Below are positions 42,923 through 52,171 of a stretch of DNA of 64,000 nt, in pieces. A program made the translations under genes and the position numbers. Origin of the DNA: Lawsonibacter celer (lineage in GTDB: Bacteria; Bacillota; Clostridia; Oscillospirales; Oscillospiraceae); NCBI RefSeq assembly GCF_014281125.1, contig NZ_JACOEA010000008.1, positions 23,379-87,378 of the forward strand. Direction: 5' to 3'. Position 1 is the stretch's first letter; each line of letters begins with the position of its first letter. Under the pieces are notes generated by a model. The model was not told the DNA's origin and did no database searches. It saw only the letters and a program-made list of their open reading frames with translations.

Positions 42923-44443
42923 ATGTTCTGCAAAGTACGCTCTCTGGGACTGCACGGGGTCACCGGGTATGAGGTGACTGCCGAATGCGACCTGTCCGGC
43001 GGCCTGCCCGCCTTTGACATTGTGGGCCTGCCCGACGCGGCGGTGCGGGAGGCCCGGGAGCGGGTGCGCGCCGCCATCAAAAACTGCGGCTTTTCCTTTC
43101 CAGTGTCCCGCATCACGGTGAATCTGGCCCCGGCGGACCGCCGCAAGGCGGGCACCGTGTATGACCTGCCCATTCTGGCCGGCATTCTCACCGCGGGCGG
43201 GCAGCTCAGGGACGCGGGGGAAAAGAGCGCCTTTGTGGGAGAGCTCTCCCTGGGCGGCGAGGTGCGGCCGGTGGTTGGTATGCTGCCCATGGCTCTGGCC
43301 GCCCGCCGCGCTGGCATTGAGTCACTGTACGTACCCGCCGGCTCCGCCGCCGAGGCCACTCTGGCCGGTGGGCTGACGGTTTACCCGGTGGAGCATGTCC
43401 GGCAGCTGGTGGCCCATCTGCAGGGGGAGGCCCTTATCGCCCCCGCCCCGGCCTGGCGGCCCGCGCCGGAGGACTTTCTCTGTCCCGACTTCTCCGAGGT
43501 CAAGGGCCAGGATACCGCCAAGCGGGCCCTGGAGATCGCCGCCGCGGGCGGGCACAATCTGGCCATGGTGGGCCCACCCGGCTCCGGCAAGTCCATGCTG
43601 GCCCGCCGTCTGCCCTCCATCCTGCCGGACATGACCCGGCGGGAGGCCCTGGAGGCCACCGAGGTGCACTCGGTCATGGGACTGACCGACCAGAGCCGCC
43701 CCCTTCTGGTCCAGCGGCCCTTCCGCTCCCCCCACCACAGCATTTCGGCCACCGGCCTGGCCGGGGGCGGCAACCCGCTGCCCCGTCCGGGCGAGATTTC
43801 CCTGGCCCACAACGGGGTGCTCTTTCTGGACGAGCTGCCCGAGTTCCACAAGGACGCCCTGGAGGCCCTACGCCAGCCCATGGAGGAGGGTCAGGTGGCC
43901 ATCACCCGCTCCGCCGGGTCGGAGCGCTTTCCCGCCCGCTTTATGCTGGTGTGCGCCATGAACCCCTGCAAGTGCGGCTGGTACGGCCACCCCGACCACC
44001 GCTGCCGGTGCAGCCCGGCGGAGGTAAAAAACTATCTGGGAAAGCTGTCCGGCCCGCTGCTGGACCGCATCGACCTCTACGTCGATGTGCCCGCCCTGGA
44101 CTTTGAGGAGCTCTCCCGCAGGCCCCAGGCCGAGACCTCCGGGGAGATCAAGGCCCGGGTGAACGCCGCCCGGCAGGTCCAGTCCGGCCGCTTCGGCCCG
44201 GCCGGCCCGGACTGCAACGCCCACATGGGCCCCAGAGAGCTGGAGCGCTTCTGCGCCCTGGACGCGGACTGCCAGACCGTGATGAAGGGGGCCTTTGCCC
44301 GCATGGGGCTCACCGCCCGCAGCTATGACCGGATTCTCCGTGTGGCCCGCACCATCGCCGACCTGGACGGGGCCGAACAGATCCAGGTGCCTCACTTGGC
44401 CGAGGCCCTCCAGTACCGGGAGAGCGATTATCTGCGGCAATAG
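42923..44443 (+). CDS. comM: ComM/YifB-family Mg-chelatase-like AAA+ ATPase
   Basis: A 506-aa AAA+ protein. In naturally competent bacteria ComM is a hexameric helicase promoting branch migration during transformation. The N-terminal Lon-protease-fold-like domain (about 1-170) has DIVGLPDAAVREARERVRAAI. Walker A GPPGSGKS is at about 216-223, Walker B is LFLDELPEF, and NPCKCGWYGHPDHRCRC provides a Cys/His cluster. The C-terminal Mg-chelatase domain has RSYDRILRVARTIADLDG. AAAGGTGGG precedes the ATG. Members are also found where competence is unproven. Confidence 0.94.
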   Translation: MFCKVRSLGLHGVTGYEVTAECDLSGGLPAFDIVGLPDAAVREARERVRAAIKNCGFSFPVSRITVNLAPADRRKAGTVYDLPILAGILTAGGQLRDAGEKSAFVGELSLGGEVRPVVGMLPMALAARRAGIESLYVPAGSAAEATLAGGLTVYPVEHVRQLVAHLQGEALIAPAPAWRPAPEDFLCPDFSEVKGQDTAKRALEIAAAGGHNLAMVGPPGSGKSMLARRLPSILPDMTRREALEATEVHSVMGLTDQSRPLLVQRPFRSPHHSISATGLAGGGNPLPRPGEISLAHNGVLFLDELPEFHKDALEALRQPMEEGQVAITRSAGSERFPARFMLVCAMNPCKCGWYGHPDHRCRCSPAEVKNYLGKLSGPLLDRIDLYVDVPALDFEELSRRPQAETSGEIKARVNAARQVQSGRFGPAGPDCNAHMGPRELERFCALDADCQTVMKGAFARMGLTARSYDRILRVARTIADLDGAEQIQVPHLAEALQYRESDYLRQ

Positions 44444-44483
44444 GCCGGCGCGGCCTTAATGATATGGAAGCGAGGTTTTTGTA

Positions 44484-44996
44484 ATGGAATTTCGTAAAAT
44501 GCGGCGGGACGGGCAGGCACTGACCCCGGCCCAATGCCGGGCCGTCCTGGCCCGGGGCACCTCCGGCGTGCTGGCCGTGGCCGGCGACGGAGGCTACCCC
44601 TACGCGGTGCCCTTGAGCTATGCGTGGCAGGAGGACCGGCTTGTGTTTCACTGCGCCAAGGCCGGGCACAAGCTGGACGCCATTATCCAGGAGCCCAAAG
44701 CCTCCTTCTGCGTCATTGACCAGGACCAGGTCGTGCCCGAGGAATATACCACTTATTTCCGCAGTGTTATCGTGTTCGGCCGGGTCCGCGTGGTGGAGGA
44801 CGAGTCGCAGCTGCGCGCCGCCGCCGCGCTTCTGGGGCGCAAATACGCCCCGGAGCACACGTCGGAGCAGCTGGAGCAGGCCATTACCCAGAGCCTGCCC
44901 CGGCTGTGCGTGCTGGAGCTGATTCCCGACTGCATCAGCGGGAAGGAGGCCGTTGAACTTTCCCGCGCTGGACAGGGGCCGGCTAATCCGGTATAA
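44484..44996 (+). CDS. Pyridoxamine 5'-phosphate oxidase-fold flavin protein (NimA-like)
   Basis: A 170-aa split-barrel FMN-binding protein. FRKMRRDGQALTPAQCRAVLARGTSGVLAV starts the fold, and GYPYAVPLSY and LVFHCAKAGHKLDAI carry the flavin-site His/Lys pattern of the NimA/5-nitroimidazole reductase-like group. It ends with a conserved LELIPDCISGKEAVE. GCGAGG lies about 8 nt before the ATG. Likely a housekeeping or detoxifying reductase; the substrate is unknown. The thiI promoter lies inside its last codons. Confidence 0.87.
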   Translation: MEFRKMRRDGQALTPAQCRAVLARGTSGVLAVAGDGGYPYAVPLSYAWQEDRLVFHCAKAGHKLDAIIQEPKASFCVIDQDQVVPEEYTTYFRSVIVFGRVRVVEDESQLRAAAALLGRKYAPEHTSEQLEQAITQSLPRLCVLELIPDCISGKEAVELSRAGQGPANPV

Positions 44997-44997
44997 T
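44969..44997 (+). promoter_or_regulatory. Promoter for thiI-cinA
   Basis: TGGACA (44969-44974) and perfect TATAAT (44992-44997) with 17-bp spacing. It overlaps the end of the upstream coding sequence and lies 37 bp before the thiI ATG. Confidence 0.7.
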
Positions 44998-45034
44998 GCC
45001 ATGGAACTGTAAGGAAAGAAAGGTGTCCCTAACT

Positions 45035-46201
45035 ATGAATGAGATCATTCTGCTCAAGCTGGGCGAGCTGGTGCTCAAGGGCCTCAACCGCCGCAGCTTT
45101 GAGGATAAGCTGATCGGCAACGCCCGACGCCGCCTGAAACCCTTCGGGGCGTTCCGGGTGTACACCAAGCAGTCCACCCTCTATGTGGAACCCAAGGAGG
45201 ACTCCTGCGACATGGACGGGGCGTGGGAGGCCATGAAGCGCCTGTTCGGCGTGGTGGGCCTGTCCCGGGCCCGCGCCTGTGAAAAGGACAAGGACGCCCT
45301 GCTGGAGACTGCCAGAATTTACCTGGATGACAGGCTGCGCACGGCGAAAACCTTTAAGGTGGAGTCCAAGCGGGCGGACAAGTCCTTCCCCATGACCTCC
45401 ATTCAACTCTCCCAGTACGTGGGCGGCGAGCTGCACGAGGCCTATCCCAATCTGACCGTGGACGTGCACCATCCGGAGCTGACGGTGTATCTTGAAGTGC
45501 GGGACTACGCCGCCTATGTCCACGCCGATCCGGAGCCCGGCGCGGGCGGCCTGCCCGTGGGCATCGGCGGGCGGGCGGTGAGTCTGCTCTCCGGGGGCAT
45601 CGACTCCCCGGTGGCCTCCTGGATGATCGCCAAGCGAGGCATTGCCTTGGAAATGGTGCACTTTTTCTCCTACCCCTACACCTCGGAGGAGGCCAAGCAC
45701 AAGGTGCTGGATCTGGCCAGGCTCCTCACCCCCTGGTGCGGCAACCTGATCGTCCACGTGGTGCCCTTCACCGCCATCCAGGAGGAGCTGCGCCGCAAAT
45801 GCCCGGAGGAGCTGTTCACCGTGCTTATGCGCCGGTTCATGATGCGCATCGCGGAAAAGGTGGCCCAGCGCATCGGCGCCGGGGCCATCGTCACCGGCGA
45901 GTGCCTGGGCCAGGTGGCCAGCCAGACCATGGAGGCCATGCGGGCCACCAGTGCTGTGACCACCCTGCCCATTCTGCGCCCCGTGGTGGGTATGGATAAG
46001 GAGGAGATCGTGCGTATCGCCCGCAAGATCAACACCTTTGAGACCTCCATCCTCCCTTATGAGGACTGCTGCACCGTCTTTACCCCCCGCCACCCCCGGC
46101 TGCGCCCCGTCCTGGGAGAGCTGGAGGCCGCCGAGGCCGCCCTGGATGTGGAGGGCCTGGTCCAGGCCGCGGTGGAGGGCATCGAGCGGATCCGGGTGTA
46201 A
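45035..46201 (+). CDS. thiI: tRNA 4-thiouridine synthase ThiI
   Basis: Adenylates and sulfurates U8 of tRNA, and in some bacteria feeds sulfur to thiamine synthesis; 388 aa. An N-terminal ferredoxin-like and THUMP region (about 1-165) is followed by the PP-loop SGGIDSP (about 186-192) and SYPYTSEEAKHKV. There is no C-terminal rhodanese domain, as usual in Firmicutes, so sulfur must arrive by another route; YEDCCTVFTP is a conserved cysteine patch. The start is the ATG giving MNEIILLKLGEL. A thio-modification theme continues with mnmA nearby. Confidence 0.95.
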   Translation: MNEIILLKLGELVLKGLNRRSFEDKLIGNARRRLKPFGAFRVYTKQSTLYVEPKEDSCDMDGAWEAMKRLFGVVGLSRARACEKDKDALLETARIYLDDRLRTAKTFKVESKRADKSFPMTSIQLSQYVGGELHEAYPNLTVDVHHPELTVYLEVRDYAAYVHADPEPGAGGLPVGIGGRAVSLLSGGIDSPVASWMIAKRGIALEMVHFFSYPYTSEEAKHKVLDLARLLTPWCGNLIVHVVPFTAIQEELRRKCPEELFTVLMRRFMMRIAEKVAQRIGAGAIVTGECLGQVASQTMEAMRATSAVTTLPILRPVVGMDKEEIVRIARKINTFETSILPYEDCCTVFTPRHPRLRPVLGELEAAEAALDVEGLVQAAVEGIERIRV

Positions 46202-46261
46202 TCTGCAGTTGCGCCCCCTGCGGGAACCGAACCCTCCACCTCAATAAAGGAAGTGTATCCC

Positions 46262-47518
46262 ATGTCTCACAACGCGGAGCTGATCGCCGTGGGCACCGAG
46301 CTGCTCCTGGGCAACATTGCCAACACGGACGCCCAGATGCTCTCCCAGGGCTTGTCCGACCTGGGCATCAATGTCTACTACCACACGGTGGTGGGCGACA
46401 ACCCGGAGCGTCTGAAGGCCGCCGTGGAGCTGGCCAAGACCCGGGCAGACATCATTATCACCACCGGTGGCCTGGGCCCCACCTGCGACGACCTGACCAA
46501 AAACGTGCTGGCCCAGTGCTTTGGCAAAAAACTGGTGTTTCACCAGGAATCCGCCCGGCGCATCGAGGCCTATTTCCAGCGCCTGCATGCCAAGCGCCCC
46601 ATGACGGAGAACAACTATCAGCAGGCCATGCTCCCCGAAGGGTGCACGGTGCTGGCCAACGACTGGGGCACCGCCCCCGGCGTGGCCTTTGAGGCGGACG
46701 GCGTGCACGTGATTATGCTCCCCGGTCCGCCCCGGGAGTGCCGTGCCATGTTCACCCACCGGGCGATTCCCTATTTAAAGGCCCTGTCCGACGGGGTGAT
46801 CGTCTCCCGCACCCTGAAGCTCTTCGGCATCGGGGAGTCCTCCATGGAGGAGCAGCTGCGGGATGAGATGAACGCCATGACCAACCCCACCCTGGCCCCC
46901 TACGCCAAAGAGGGTGAGTGCGAGCTGCGCATCACCGCCAAGGGGGCCACCGAGGCGGAGGCCCACGCCCTCATTTCCCCGGTGGAGGCGCAGCTGCGCG
47001 CCAAGTTCGGCCGCCTGATCTATGGGGCAGACGTGCCCTCCCTGGAAGCGGCAGTGCTGGCCCTCCTGAAGGAAAAGGGCCTCACCCTGGGCACGGCGGA
47101 GAGCTGCACCGGCGGGCTAATTGCCAAGCGAATGACCGACCTGCCCGGCGCCTCTGCCGCCTTTAAGGGCGGGGTGGTGAGCTACACCAACGAGATCAAG
47201 CACAATGTGCTGGGCGTGCCCCGGGAGCTGCTGGACCAGTACGGCGCGGTGAGCGAGCCGGTGGCCAGGGCCATGGCCCAGGGCGCCCGGAGGCTCCTGG
47301 GCTGCGACCTGGCGGCGGCGGCCACCGGTGTGGCCGGCCCCGACCCGGACGACCGGAACAACCCGGTAGGGCTGGTCTATCTGGCCCTGGCCGCCCCGGA
47401 GGGCGTCTGGGTGCGGAAGGTTCAGATCGGCATGGACCGGGAGCGGGTGCGCCATGTATCCGCCAGCCACGCCCTCCACATGGCGTGGCGGTATCTCACC
47501 GGCCTGGAGATGAAATAA
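46262..47518 (+). CDS. cinA: CinA: nicotinamide-nucleotide amidase / competence-damage-inducible protein
   Basis: A 418-aa two-domain enzyme for pyridine nucleotide repair. The N-terminal MoCF-like domain (about 1-170) has VGTELLLGNIANTDAQ and TTGGLGPTCDDLT. The C-terminal PncC domain (about 255-418) has the catalytic AESCTGGLIAKRMTD and the TGVAGPDPD motif. AAAGGAAG lies 8 nt before the ATG. Probably cotranscribed with thiI; a very strong hairpin follows. Confidence 0.95.
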   Translation: MSHNAELIAVGTELLLGNIANTDAQMLSQGLSDLGINVYYHTVVGDNPERLKAAVELAKTRADIIITTGGLGPTCDDLTKNVLAQCFGKKLVFHQESARRIEAYFQRLHAKRPMTENNYQQAMLPEGCTVLANDWGTAPGVAFEADGVHVIMLPGPPRECRAMFTHRAIPYLKALSDGVIVSRTLKLFGIGESSMEEQLRDEMNAMTNPTLAPYAKEGECELRITAKGATEAEAHALISPVEAQLRAKFGRLIYGADVPSLEAAVLALLKEKGLTLGTAESCTGGLIAKRMTDLPGASAAFKGGVVSYTNEIKHNVLGVPRELLDQYGAVSEPVARAMAQGARRLLGCDLAAAATGVAGPDPDDRNNPVGLVYLALAAPEGVWVRKVQIGMDRERVRHVSASHALHMAWRYLTGLEMK

Positions 47519-47520
47519 TA

Positions 47521-47565
47521 AAAACAGCGGGTATTCTGCCCATGGCAGAATACCCGCTGTTTTTA
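47521..47565. terminator. Strong bidirectional terminator after cinA
   Basis: Twenty-bp perfect stem (47521-47540 with 47544-47563) with 3-nt loop and terminal A4/T5. The right arm overlaps the last codon of the broken lipoprotein frame on the minus strand. Confidence 0.93.
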
Positions 47566-47802
47566 AGCCTCCAAAGTGATGGCCACAATGTAGGCCCGGT
47601 CATAGCGGTTCAGCTGGCCGGCGTCGGTAAAGGCGTCGGGGAGGACGGCCGATCGCATGCCGCTGCCGCTGTCGTACACCTCCAGGTAGAGGGGGCACGC
47701 CTAATTTGCGTGGGATGGGGTCTCCCCCGCCTTCTCCCCGCCGGGGGCGCAGCCCGCCAGCAGCAGACACAGGACCAGTACGGTGCACATGCGTTTTTTC
47801 AT
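47563..47802 (-). pseudogene. Lipoprotein gene interrupted by an in-frame TAG
   Basis: From an ATG with a good GGAGG-type site the frame reads MKKRMCTVLVLCLLLAGCAPGG, a lipoprotein signal with lipobox LAGC. It stops at TAG (47701-47703) after 33 codons. The same frame then continues for 45 codons (CPLYLEVYDSGSGM...YIVAITLEA) to a TAA at the terminator. The simplest reading is a nonsense-mutated short lipoprotein gene. A 33-aa lipopeptide is the alternative. It lies 23 bp after mnmA. Confidence 0.65.
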
Positions 47803-47825
47803 AGGAGGACCATCCTTTCTCCTGT

Positions 47826-48830
47826 TTATACGATCCAGCCGCTGCCCACCACGGCGGCACCATCGTAGAACACGGCCAGCTGGCCCGGCGTGGGAGCGCG
47901 GGCCGGAGTCCTGGTGCGGATGAGCACCCCATCCCCCTCCGGGCAGATGACCGCCGGAGTCTCCACCTTGGAGTGGCGCAGGCGCACCGTAACCTCCAGG
48001 GGGCCGTCCAGGCTGTCCACCCCAATCCAGTTGGGCTGGACGCACCGGGCCTGGTCCACATACAGATCCGTCCCGTCGGAGAGGACCACCTGGTTGCTCC
48101 CCGGCCGGATTGCGGCGACAAAATACCGGTGAGGGCCGGACACCCCCAGCCCACGGCGCTGGCCCAGGGTATAGTGGTGGATACCCTTGTGGCGGCCCAG
48201 CACGGTCCCGTCCGCGTCCACAAAGTCGCCGGGCGGCGGCGTGCCCCCCCGGCGGTCCAGCCAGGCGGCGTAGTCCTGATCCGGGATAAAGCAGATCTCC
48301 ATGCTGTCCGGCTTGTCCGCCACCGAGATGCCAAACTCCCGCGCCAGGGCGCGCACCTGGACCTTTTCGTAATTGCCCAGCGGGAAAATTACCTTTTGTA
48401 ATATCGCTCTGGGCAGGCGGGAGAGCATATAGGACTGGTCATTGGCGGGCATTCCCTTTTTCAGCCTGCCGTTTTCCGCCCGGGCGTAATGCCCGGTGGC
48501 CACATAGGGCGCGCCGAATCGCTCCGCCGCAGCCAGCAGAGCGGGAAACTTGACCGCCGGATTGCACCGGGCGCAGGGCAGAGGAGTGCGCCCCGCCAGG
48601 TAGTCGGCGGCAAAGGGGGCGCACACCTCCCGCTCCAGGGCGTTACGGATATCCACAATTTCAAAGGGGATCCCCAGGGAATCCGCCACGGCGGAGGCGT
48701 CCGCCCCGCCGCTGCCGCCCAGGCCGATATCCAGGTAGACCCCAAGCACATCGTATTCCCGCAGGAGCAAGCGGGCCGCCACGGCGGAATCCACTCCGCC
48801 GGACAGGCCCAGGACCACGCGCTGCCTCAT
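47826..48830 (-). CDS. mnmA: tRNA 2-thiouridylase MnmA
   Basis: Thiolates U34 of Lys, Glu and Gln tRNAs; 334 aa, slightly short for the family. PP-loop SGGVDS is at 10-15. The likely nucleophile Cys89 lies in CARCNPAVKF and the partner Cys180 in MEICFIPDQDY; tRNA-contact residues are in GHYAR. C-terminal beta domains follow. The ATG overlaps the cupin stop region (TGACATG), with GGAG 7 nt upstream. mnmG, which makes the complementary 5-position modification, is two genes upstream, so mnm5s2U34 synthesis is linked here. Confidence 0.95.
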   Translation of the reverse strand: MRQRVVLGLSGGVDSAVAARLLLREYDVLGVYLDIGLGGSGGADASAVADSLGIPFEIVDIRNALEREVCAPFAADYLAGRTPLPCARCNPAVKFPALLAAAERFGAPYVATGHYARAENGRLKKGMPANDQSYMLSRLPRAILQKVIFPLGNYEKVQVRALAREFGISVADKPDSMEICFIPDQDYAAWLDRRGGTPPPGDFVDADGTVLGRHKGIHHYTLGQRRGLGVSGPHRYFVAAIRPGSNQVVLSDGTDLYVDQARCVQPNWIGVDSLDGPLEVTVRLRHSKVETPAVICPEGDGVLIRTRTPARAPTPGQLAVFYDGAAVVGSGWIV

Positions 48831-48831
48831 G

Positions 48832-49161
48832 TCACTGCTCCGGCACCACGGCGAACACAATCAGGTCCTCCGTGCCGTCGTTATAGATCCCATGGGCGTG
48901 CCCCTTGGGGCAGTAGTGGCACACACCGGGGCGCAGCTCGTCCGTCCCATCGTCGTAGACCGCCTTCCCGTTGCCCGAAAGTACATACACGATCTCGCTG
49001 CTGCTCTCATGGGTGTGGACCCCGATGGACGCGCCGGGCGCCACCCGGCCCACCATGATCTTGTTCAGGCCGTCGCTGCTCAGCTTGGCCAGAATGCTCT
49101 TCTCCCCGCCGTAAAAGTTGGGGAGCTCCGTCACGTTCATTGTGTCAAAATCCAGAATCAC
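48832..49161 (-). CDS. Small cupin-domain protein
   Basis: A 109-aa single-cupin protein. Motif 1 is GVHTHESSSEIVYVLSGNG, with His/His/Glu metal ligands. Motif 2 is CHYCPKGHAHGIYNDG, with the final His. A metal-binding isomerase, oxygenase-like or sugar/sensor role is possible; it cannot be resolved from sequence. The GTG start has GGAAGG about 10 nt upstream. It sits between mnmG and mnmA with 30-bp and 1-bp gaps, so it is coexpressed with tRNA modification genes. Confidence 0.85.
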   Translation of the reverse strand: MILDFDTMNVTELPNFYGGEKSILAKLSSDGLNKIMVGRVAPGASIGVHTHESSSEIVYVLSGNGKAVYDDGTDELRPGVCHYCPKGHAHGIYNDGTEDLIVFAVVPEQ

Positions 49162-49191
49162 TGCGGTTCATCCTTCCTGATCGCTTCTCTC

Positions 49192-51045
49192 TTATGGTCT
49201 TTCCAGGCCGCCGCCCCGGGGCTGAGTCGTCCCCTCATGCTTTTCCAGGCTAATCATCAGCACCGCCACATCCGCCGGGCTGACACCGGAGATGCGGCTG
49301 GCCTGCCCCAGATTCAGGGGGCGGATCTTGTCCAGCTTCTGCCGGGCCTCCAGGCGCAGGCCATTCATGGACAGATAGTCCAGGTCGGCGGGCAGGGGCC
49401 GGTCCTCCATCTTCCGCTGCTCCGCCACCTGGCGCAGCTGCCGGTCAATGTACCCCTGGTACTTAATGGCGATCTCCACCGCCTCGGCGACCTCTGGGGG
49501 CAGGGCGGGCCGCCCTGGGTCCGCCGACGCCAGGCTCTCATAGCTGTTCTCCGGCCGGCGCAGCAGGTCGCACAGGCGGCCCTCCGCCGTGCCGGTGTGC
49601 TCCAGCCGTCTGATCTCCCGGGCCACGGCGGCGTATTTCTCCCGCACCCGCTCGTACCGCTCGCCGCTGACCAGTCCGATGGCGTACCCCACGGGGCACA
49701 GGCGCTGGTCGGCGTTGTCCTGCCGGCAGAGCAGGCGGTATTCGGTGCGGGAGGTCATCATGCGGTAGGGCTCGTTGGTGCCCTTGGTTACCAGGTCGTC
49801 AATGAGCACACCGATGTAGCCCTGGTCCCGCCGCAGAATCAGGGGCTCCCGCCCCAGGATGCGCAGGGCCGCGTTCACCCCGGCCACAAAGCCCTGGGCG
49901 GCGGCCTCCTCATAGCCGGAAGAGCCGTTGAACTGCCCGGCCCCGTAGAGGCCGGGCACCTTCTTATGCTCCAGGGTGGGCCGCAGCTCGGTGGGGTCCA
50001 CACAGTCGTACTCAATTGCGTAGGCCGGGCGGGTCATCTCCGCGTGCTCCAGGCCGGGAATGGTGTGGAGCATCTGTACCTGCACGTCTTCGGGCAGGGA
50101 GGAGGAGAAGCCCTGGATGTACAGCTCCTCGGTGTTCAGGCCCATGGGCTCCACAAAGAGCTGGTGCCGGGGCTTGTCCGCAAAACGCACTACCTTGTCC
50201 TCAATGGAGGGGCAGTAGCGGGGGCCCACCCCCTCGATCACCCCGTTCAAGAGGGGGGAGCGGTGGAGGTTAGCGCGGATGATGTCGTGGGTTGCCCCGT
50301 TGGTATAGGTTAGGTAGCACACCGCCCGGTTGACCGGGGGCGTGCCGGTCTCAAAGGAGAAGGGAACCGTGGTCTCGTCCCCGGGCTGAACCTCCATTTT
50401 GGAAAAATCCACGCTGCGGGCGTTCACCCGGGGAGGCGTACCCGTCTTAAAGCGGCGGAGGGTGACCCCCAGGGCCCTCAGGCTCTCGGTCAGGGGCAGG
50501 GCGGCGGCCAGGCCGTCGGGGCCGGAGGTTTTGGTCACGTCCCCCACAATGGTGCGCCCCCCCAGATAGGTGCCCGAGGCCACCACCGCGGCCTGGACGG
50601 CGTAAACCGCCCCGTGGTCGGTGACCACGGCGGAGACCCCGCCGTGGTCTGCCCGGATCTCCACAATCTCCGCCTGTTTGAGCCACAGGTTTTCCTGCCG
50701 CTCCAGGGTGTGCTTCATGATCTCCTGGTAGCGCCGCCGGTCGGCCTGGGCCCGCAGGGACCACACCGCCGGACCCTTGCCCCGGTTCAAGATGCGGTAC
50801 TGGATGCAGGCCGCGTCGGCGGCCCGGGCCATCTCGCCCCCCAGGGCGTCCAGCTCCCGCACCAGGTGGCCCTTGCCCGTGCCCCCGATAGCCGGGTTGC
50901 AGGGCATGTTGCCCACCGCGTCCAGATTCACCGTAAAGCAAAGGGTCCGCAGACCCAGCCTGGCTGCGGCCAGGGCCGCCTCGATCCCCGCGTGGCCTGC
51001 GCCGATCACTGCAATGTCAAATTTTCCCGCGTCGTAATACTGCAT
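49192..51045 (-). CDS. mnmG: tRNA uridine 5-carboxymethylaminomethyl modification enzyme MnmG (GidA)
   Basis: FAD- and NADH-dependent partner of MnmE that installs the cmnm5 group on U34; 617 aa. The Rossmann motif [18 protein letters not shown] is at the N-terminus. Signature [37 protein letters not shown] and the C-terminal helical domain with YQGYIDRQ and [20 protein letters not shown] are all present. The start is the ATG giving MQYYDAG. MnmE is not in the window. Confidence 0.97.
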   Translation of the reverse strand: MQYYDAGKFDIAVIGAGHAGIEAALAAARLGLRTLCFTVNLDAVGNMPCNPAIGGTGKGHLVRELDALGGEMARAADAACIQYRILNRGKGPAVWSLRAQADRRRYQEIMKHTLERQENLWLKQAEIVEIRADHGGVSAVVTDHGAVYAVQAAVVASGTYLGGRTIVGDVTKTSGPDGLAAALPLTESLRALGVTLRRFKTGTPPRVNARSVDFSKMEVQPGDETTVPFSFETGTPPVNRAVCYLTYTNGATHDIIRANLHRSPLLNGVIEGVGPRYCPSIEDKVVRFADKPRHQLFVEPMGLNTEELYIQGFSSSLPEDVQVQMLHTIPGLEHAEMTRPAYAIEYDCVDPTELRPTLEHKKVPGLYGAGQFNGSSGYEEAAAQGFVAGVNAALRILGREPLILRRDQGYIGVLIDDLVTKGTNEPYRMMTSRTEYRLLCRQDNADQRLCPVGYAIGLVSGERYERVREKYAAVAREIRRLEHTGTAEGRLCDLLRRPENSYESLASADPGRPALPPEVAEAVEIAIKYQGYIDRQLRQVAEQRKMEDRPLPADLDYLSMNGLRLEARQKLDKIRPLNLGQASRISGVSPADVAVLMISLEKHEGTTQPRGGGLERP

Positions 51046-51289
51046 GGTTTCTTCTCTCGCTCTTTGTCGTTTGGTTTGTCCCGCAAGGGGACGCAGGGGT
51101 TTGCGCTCCCAAGGAACCGCGTGGCCGCCCTGAGGGACGCGCCGACCAATAGAAATCAAGGGCCCAGATAAACGGCGGGCTTTTCTTTGGCATTCAACCC
51201 CGTTTCTTTTGGTCTGTCAAAATTTAGAGCTTCTTAGCGGCTCTGTCGCTTAGAAACTCTTTATACCGGCGCAGCCGGTGAAAATGAGT
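51046..51289. other. 244-bp intergenic region with a repeat copy and hairpins
   Basis: No gene supported. It contains interspersed-repeat copy 2, an imperfect 14-bp hairpin (51226-51239 with 51247-51260) and a small ACCGGC-GCA-like hairpin (51265-51279), the last two just past the phosphoesterase stop. Confidence 0.6.
51124..51212 (+). repeat. Interspersed intergenic repeat, copy 2
   Basis: About 89 bp matching 26741-26828 in the same orientation, with the core CCAATAGAA, TCAAGGGCCCAGATAAACGG and TTTTCTTTGG conserved. Confidence 0.8.
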
Positions 51290-52171
51290 TTAGCCCTCGG
51301 CGGGAGCCGCTCCCCGGTGCAGCGTCACCACCGGCAGATGGGGCCGGTTGAACAGCCGGAAGGCCCGGAAGGGGACGGTGTTGCTCCCCAGGCCCCGGGA
51401 GACCACACAATACCCTCCGCCGGACAGGGGATAAAGTCCGCCGTCGTATTCCGGGAAAAAGGTACGGTCGGTGCTGAGAAGGCCCTTGTCCACAATAGGA
51501 ATACGGAAAATGCCCCCGTGGCCGTGGCCGCAGAACACCAGGTCGTACCCCCAGCCGCCGTACTCCTCCACCGCGTCCCGGTGGGCGAGCAGGATGGTGT
51601 ACACATCCCCTGCCGCGGCGGCAATTTCCTCCCGCAGCTCCGGCCCGGTCTTCTGGTCATAGGGCCCGTTGGGGTCGTCCGCTCCGGCCAGAACGATGGA
51701 CTGCCCGTCCCGCTCCAGGCGCACGAATTCGTTGCTCAGTGGGGTAACGCCGTTGCGCTCCAGCACCAGCTTGACCTCCTTGGCCTGACGGATGCCCCAC
51801 TCGTGGTTGCCGGTGACATAGTAGGTCGGGGCAATATCCGCCAGCCCGCGGGCCAGGGCTGGCAGGTCCTCCAACTGGAAAGCCCGGTCAATGAGATCGC
51901 CGGTCAGGACGATCAGGTCCGGCTCTTGGGCGGCCACCCGCTCCAGCAGCTTCTCATTCCCCGCGCCGAACTGTTTTCCATGCAGATCGGACAGCTGCAC
52001 AATGCGGAATCCCTCAAAGGCCTCCGGCAGGCGGGGATCGGTCACAGACAAAGCCTCGGTCTGAATGCGGTTCTGCTGGTCCTGAAAAAACCACACGCCC
52101 GCCAGCACGACCAGAGCAATCAGCAGCAGCCGGCGGGGCCAGCGGCGCCTTTTCTGCCGTTTACCTGCCAT
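51290..52171 (-). CDS. Membrane-anchored calcineurin-like phosphoesterase (YkuE-like)
   Basis: A 293-aa metallophosphoesterase tethered by one N-terminal helix (about 13-30, after RRRWPRR). The dinuclear metal motifs are in order: QLSDLHG, LTGDLID, VTGNHEWG, LLAHRD and FCGHGHGG. Family members cleave phospho-lipids or UDP-sugar lipids at the membrane. It overlaps the upstream lipid kinase gene by 11 bp, so coupled translation and a lipid-related role are plausible. Confidence 0.92.
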   Translation of the reverse strand: MAGKRQKRRRWPRRLLLIALVVLAGVWFFQDQQNRIQTEALSVTDPRLPEAFEGFRIVQLSDLHGKQFGAGNEKLLERVAAQEPDLIVLTGDLIDRAFQLEDLPALARGLADIAPTYYVTGNHEWGIRQAKEVKLVLERNGVTPLSNEFVRLERDGQSIVLAGADDPNGPYDQKTGPELREEIAAAAGDVYTILLAHRDAVEEYGGWGYDLVFCGHGHGGIFRIPIVDKGLLSTDRTFFPEYDGGLYPLSGGGYCVVSRGLGSNTVPFRAFRLFNRPHLPVVTLHRGAAPAEG

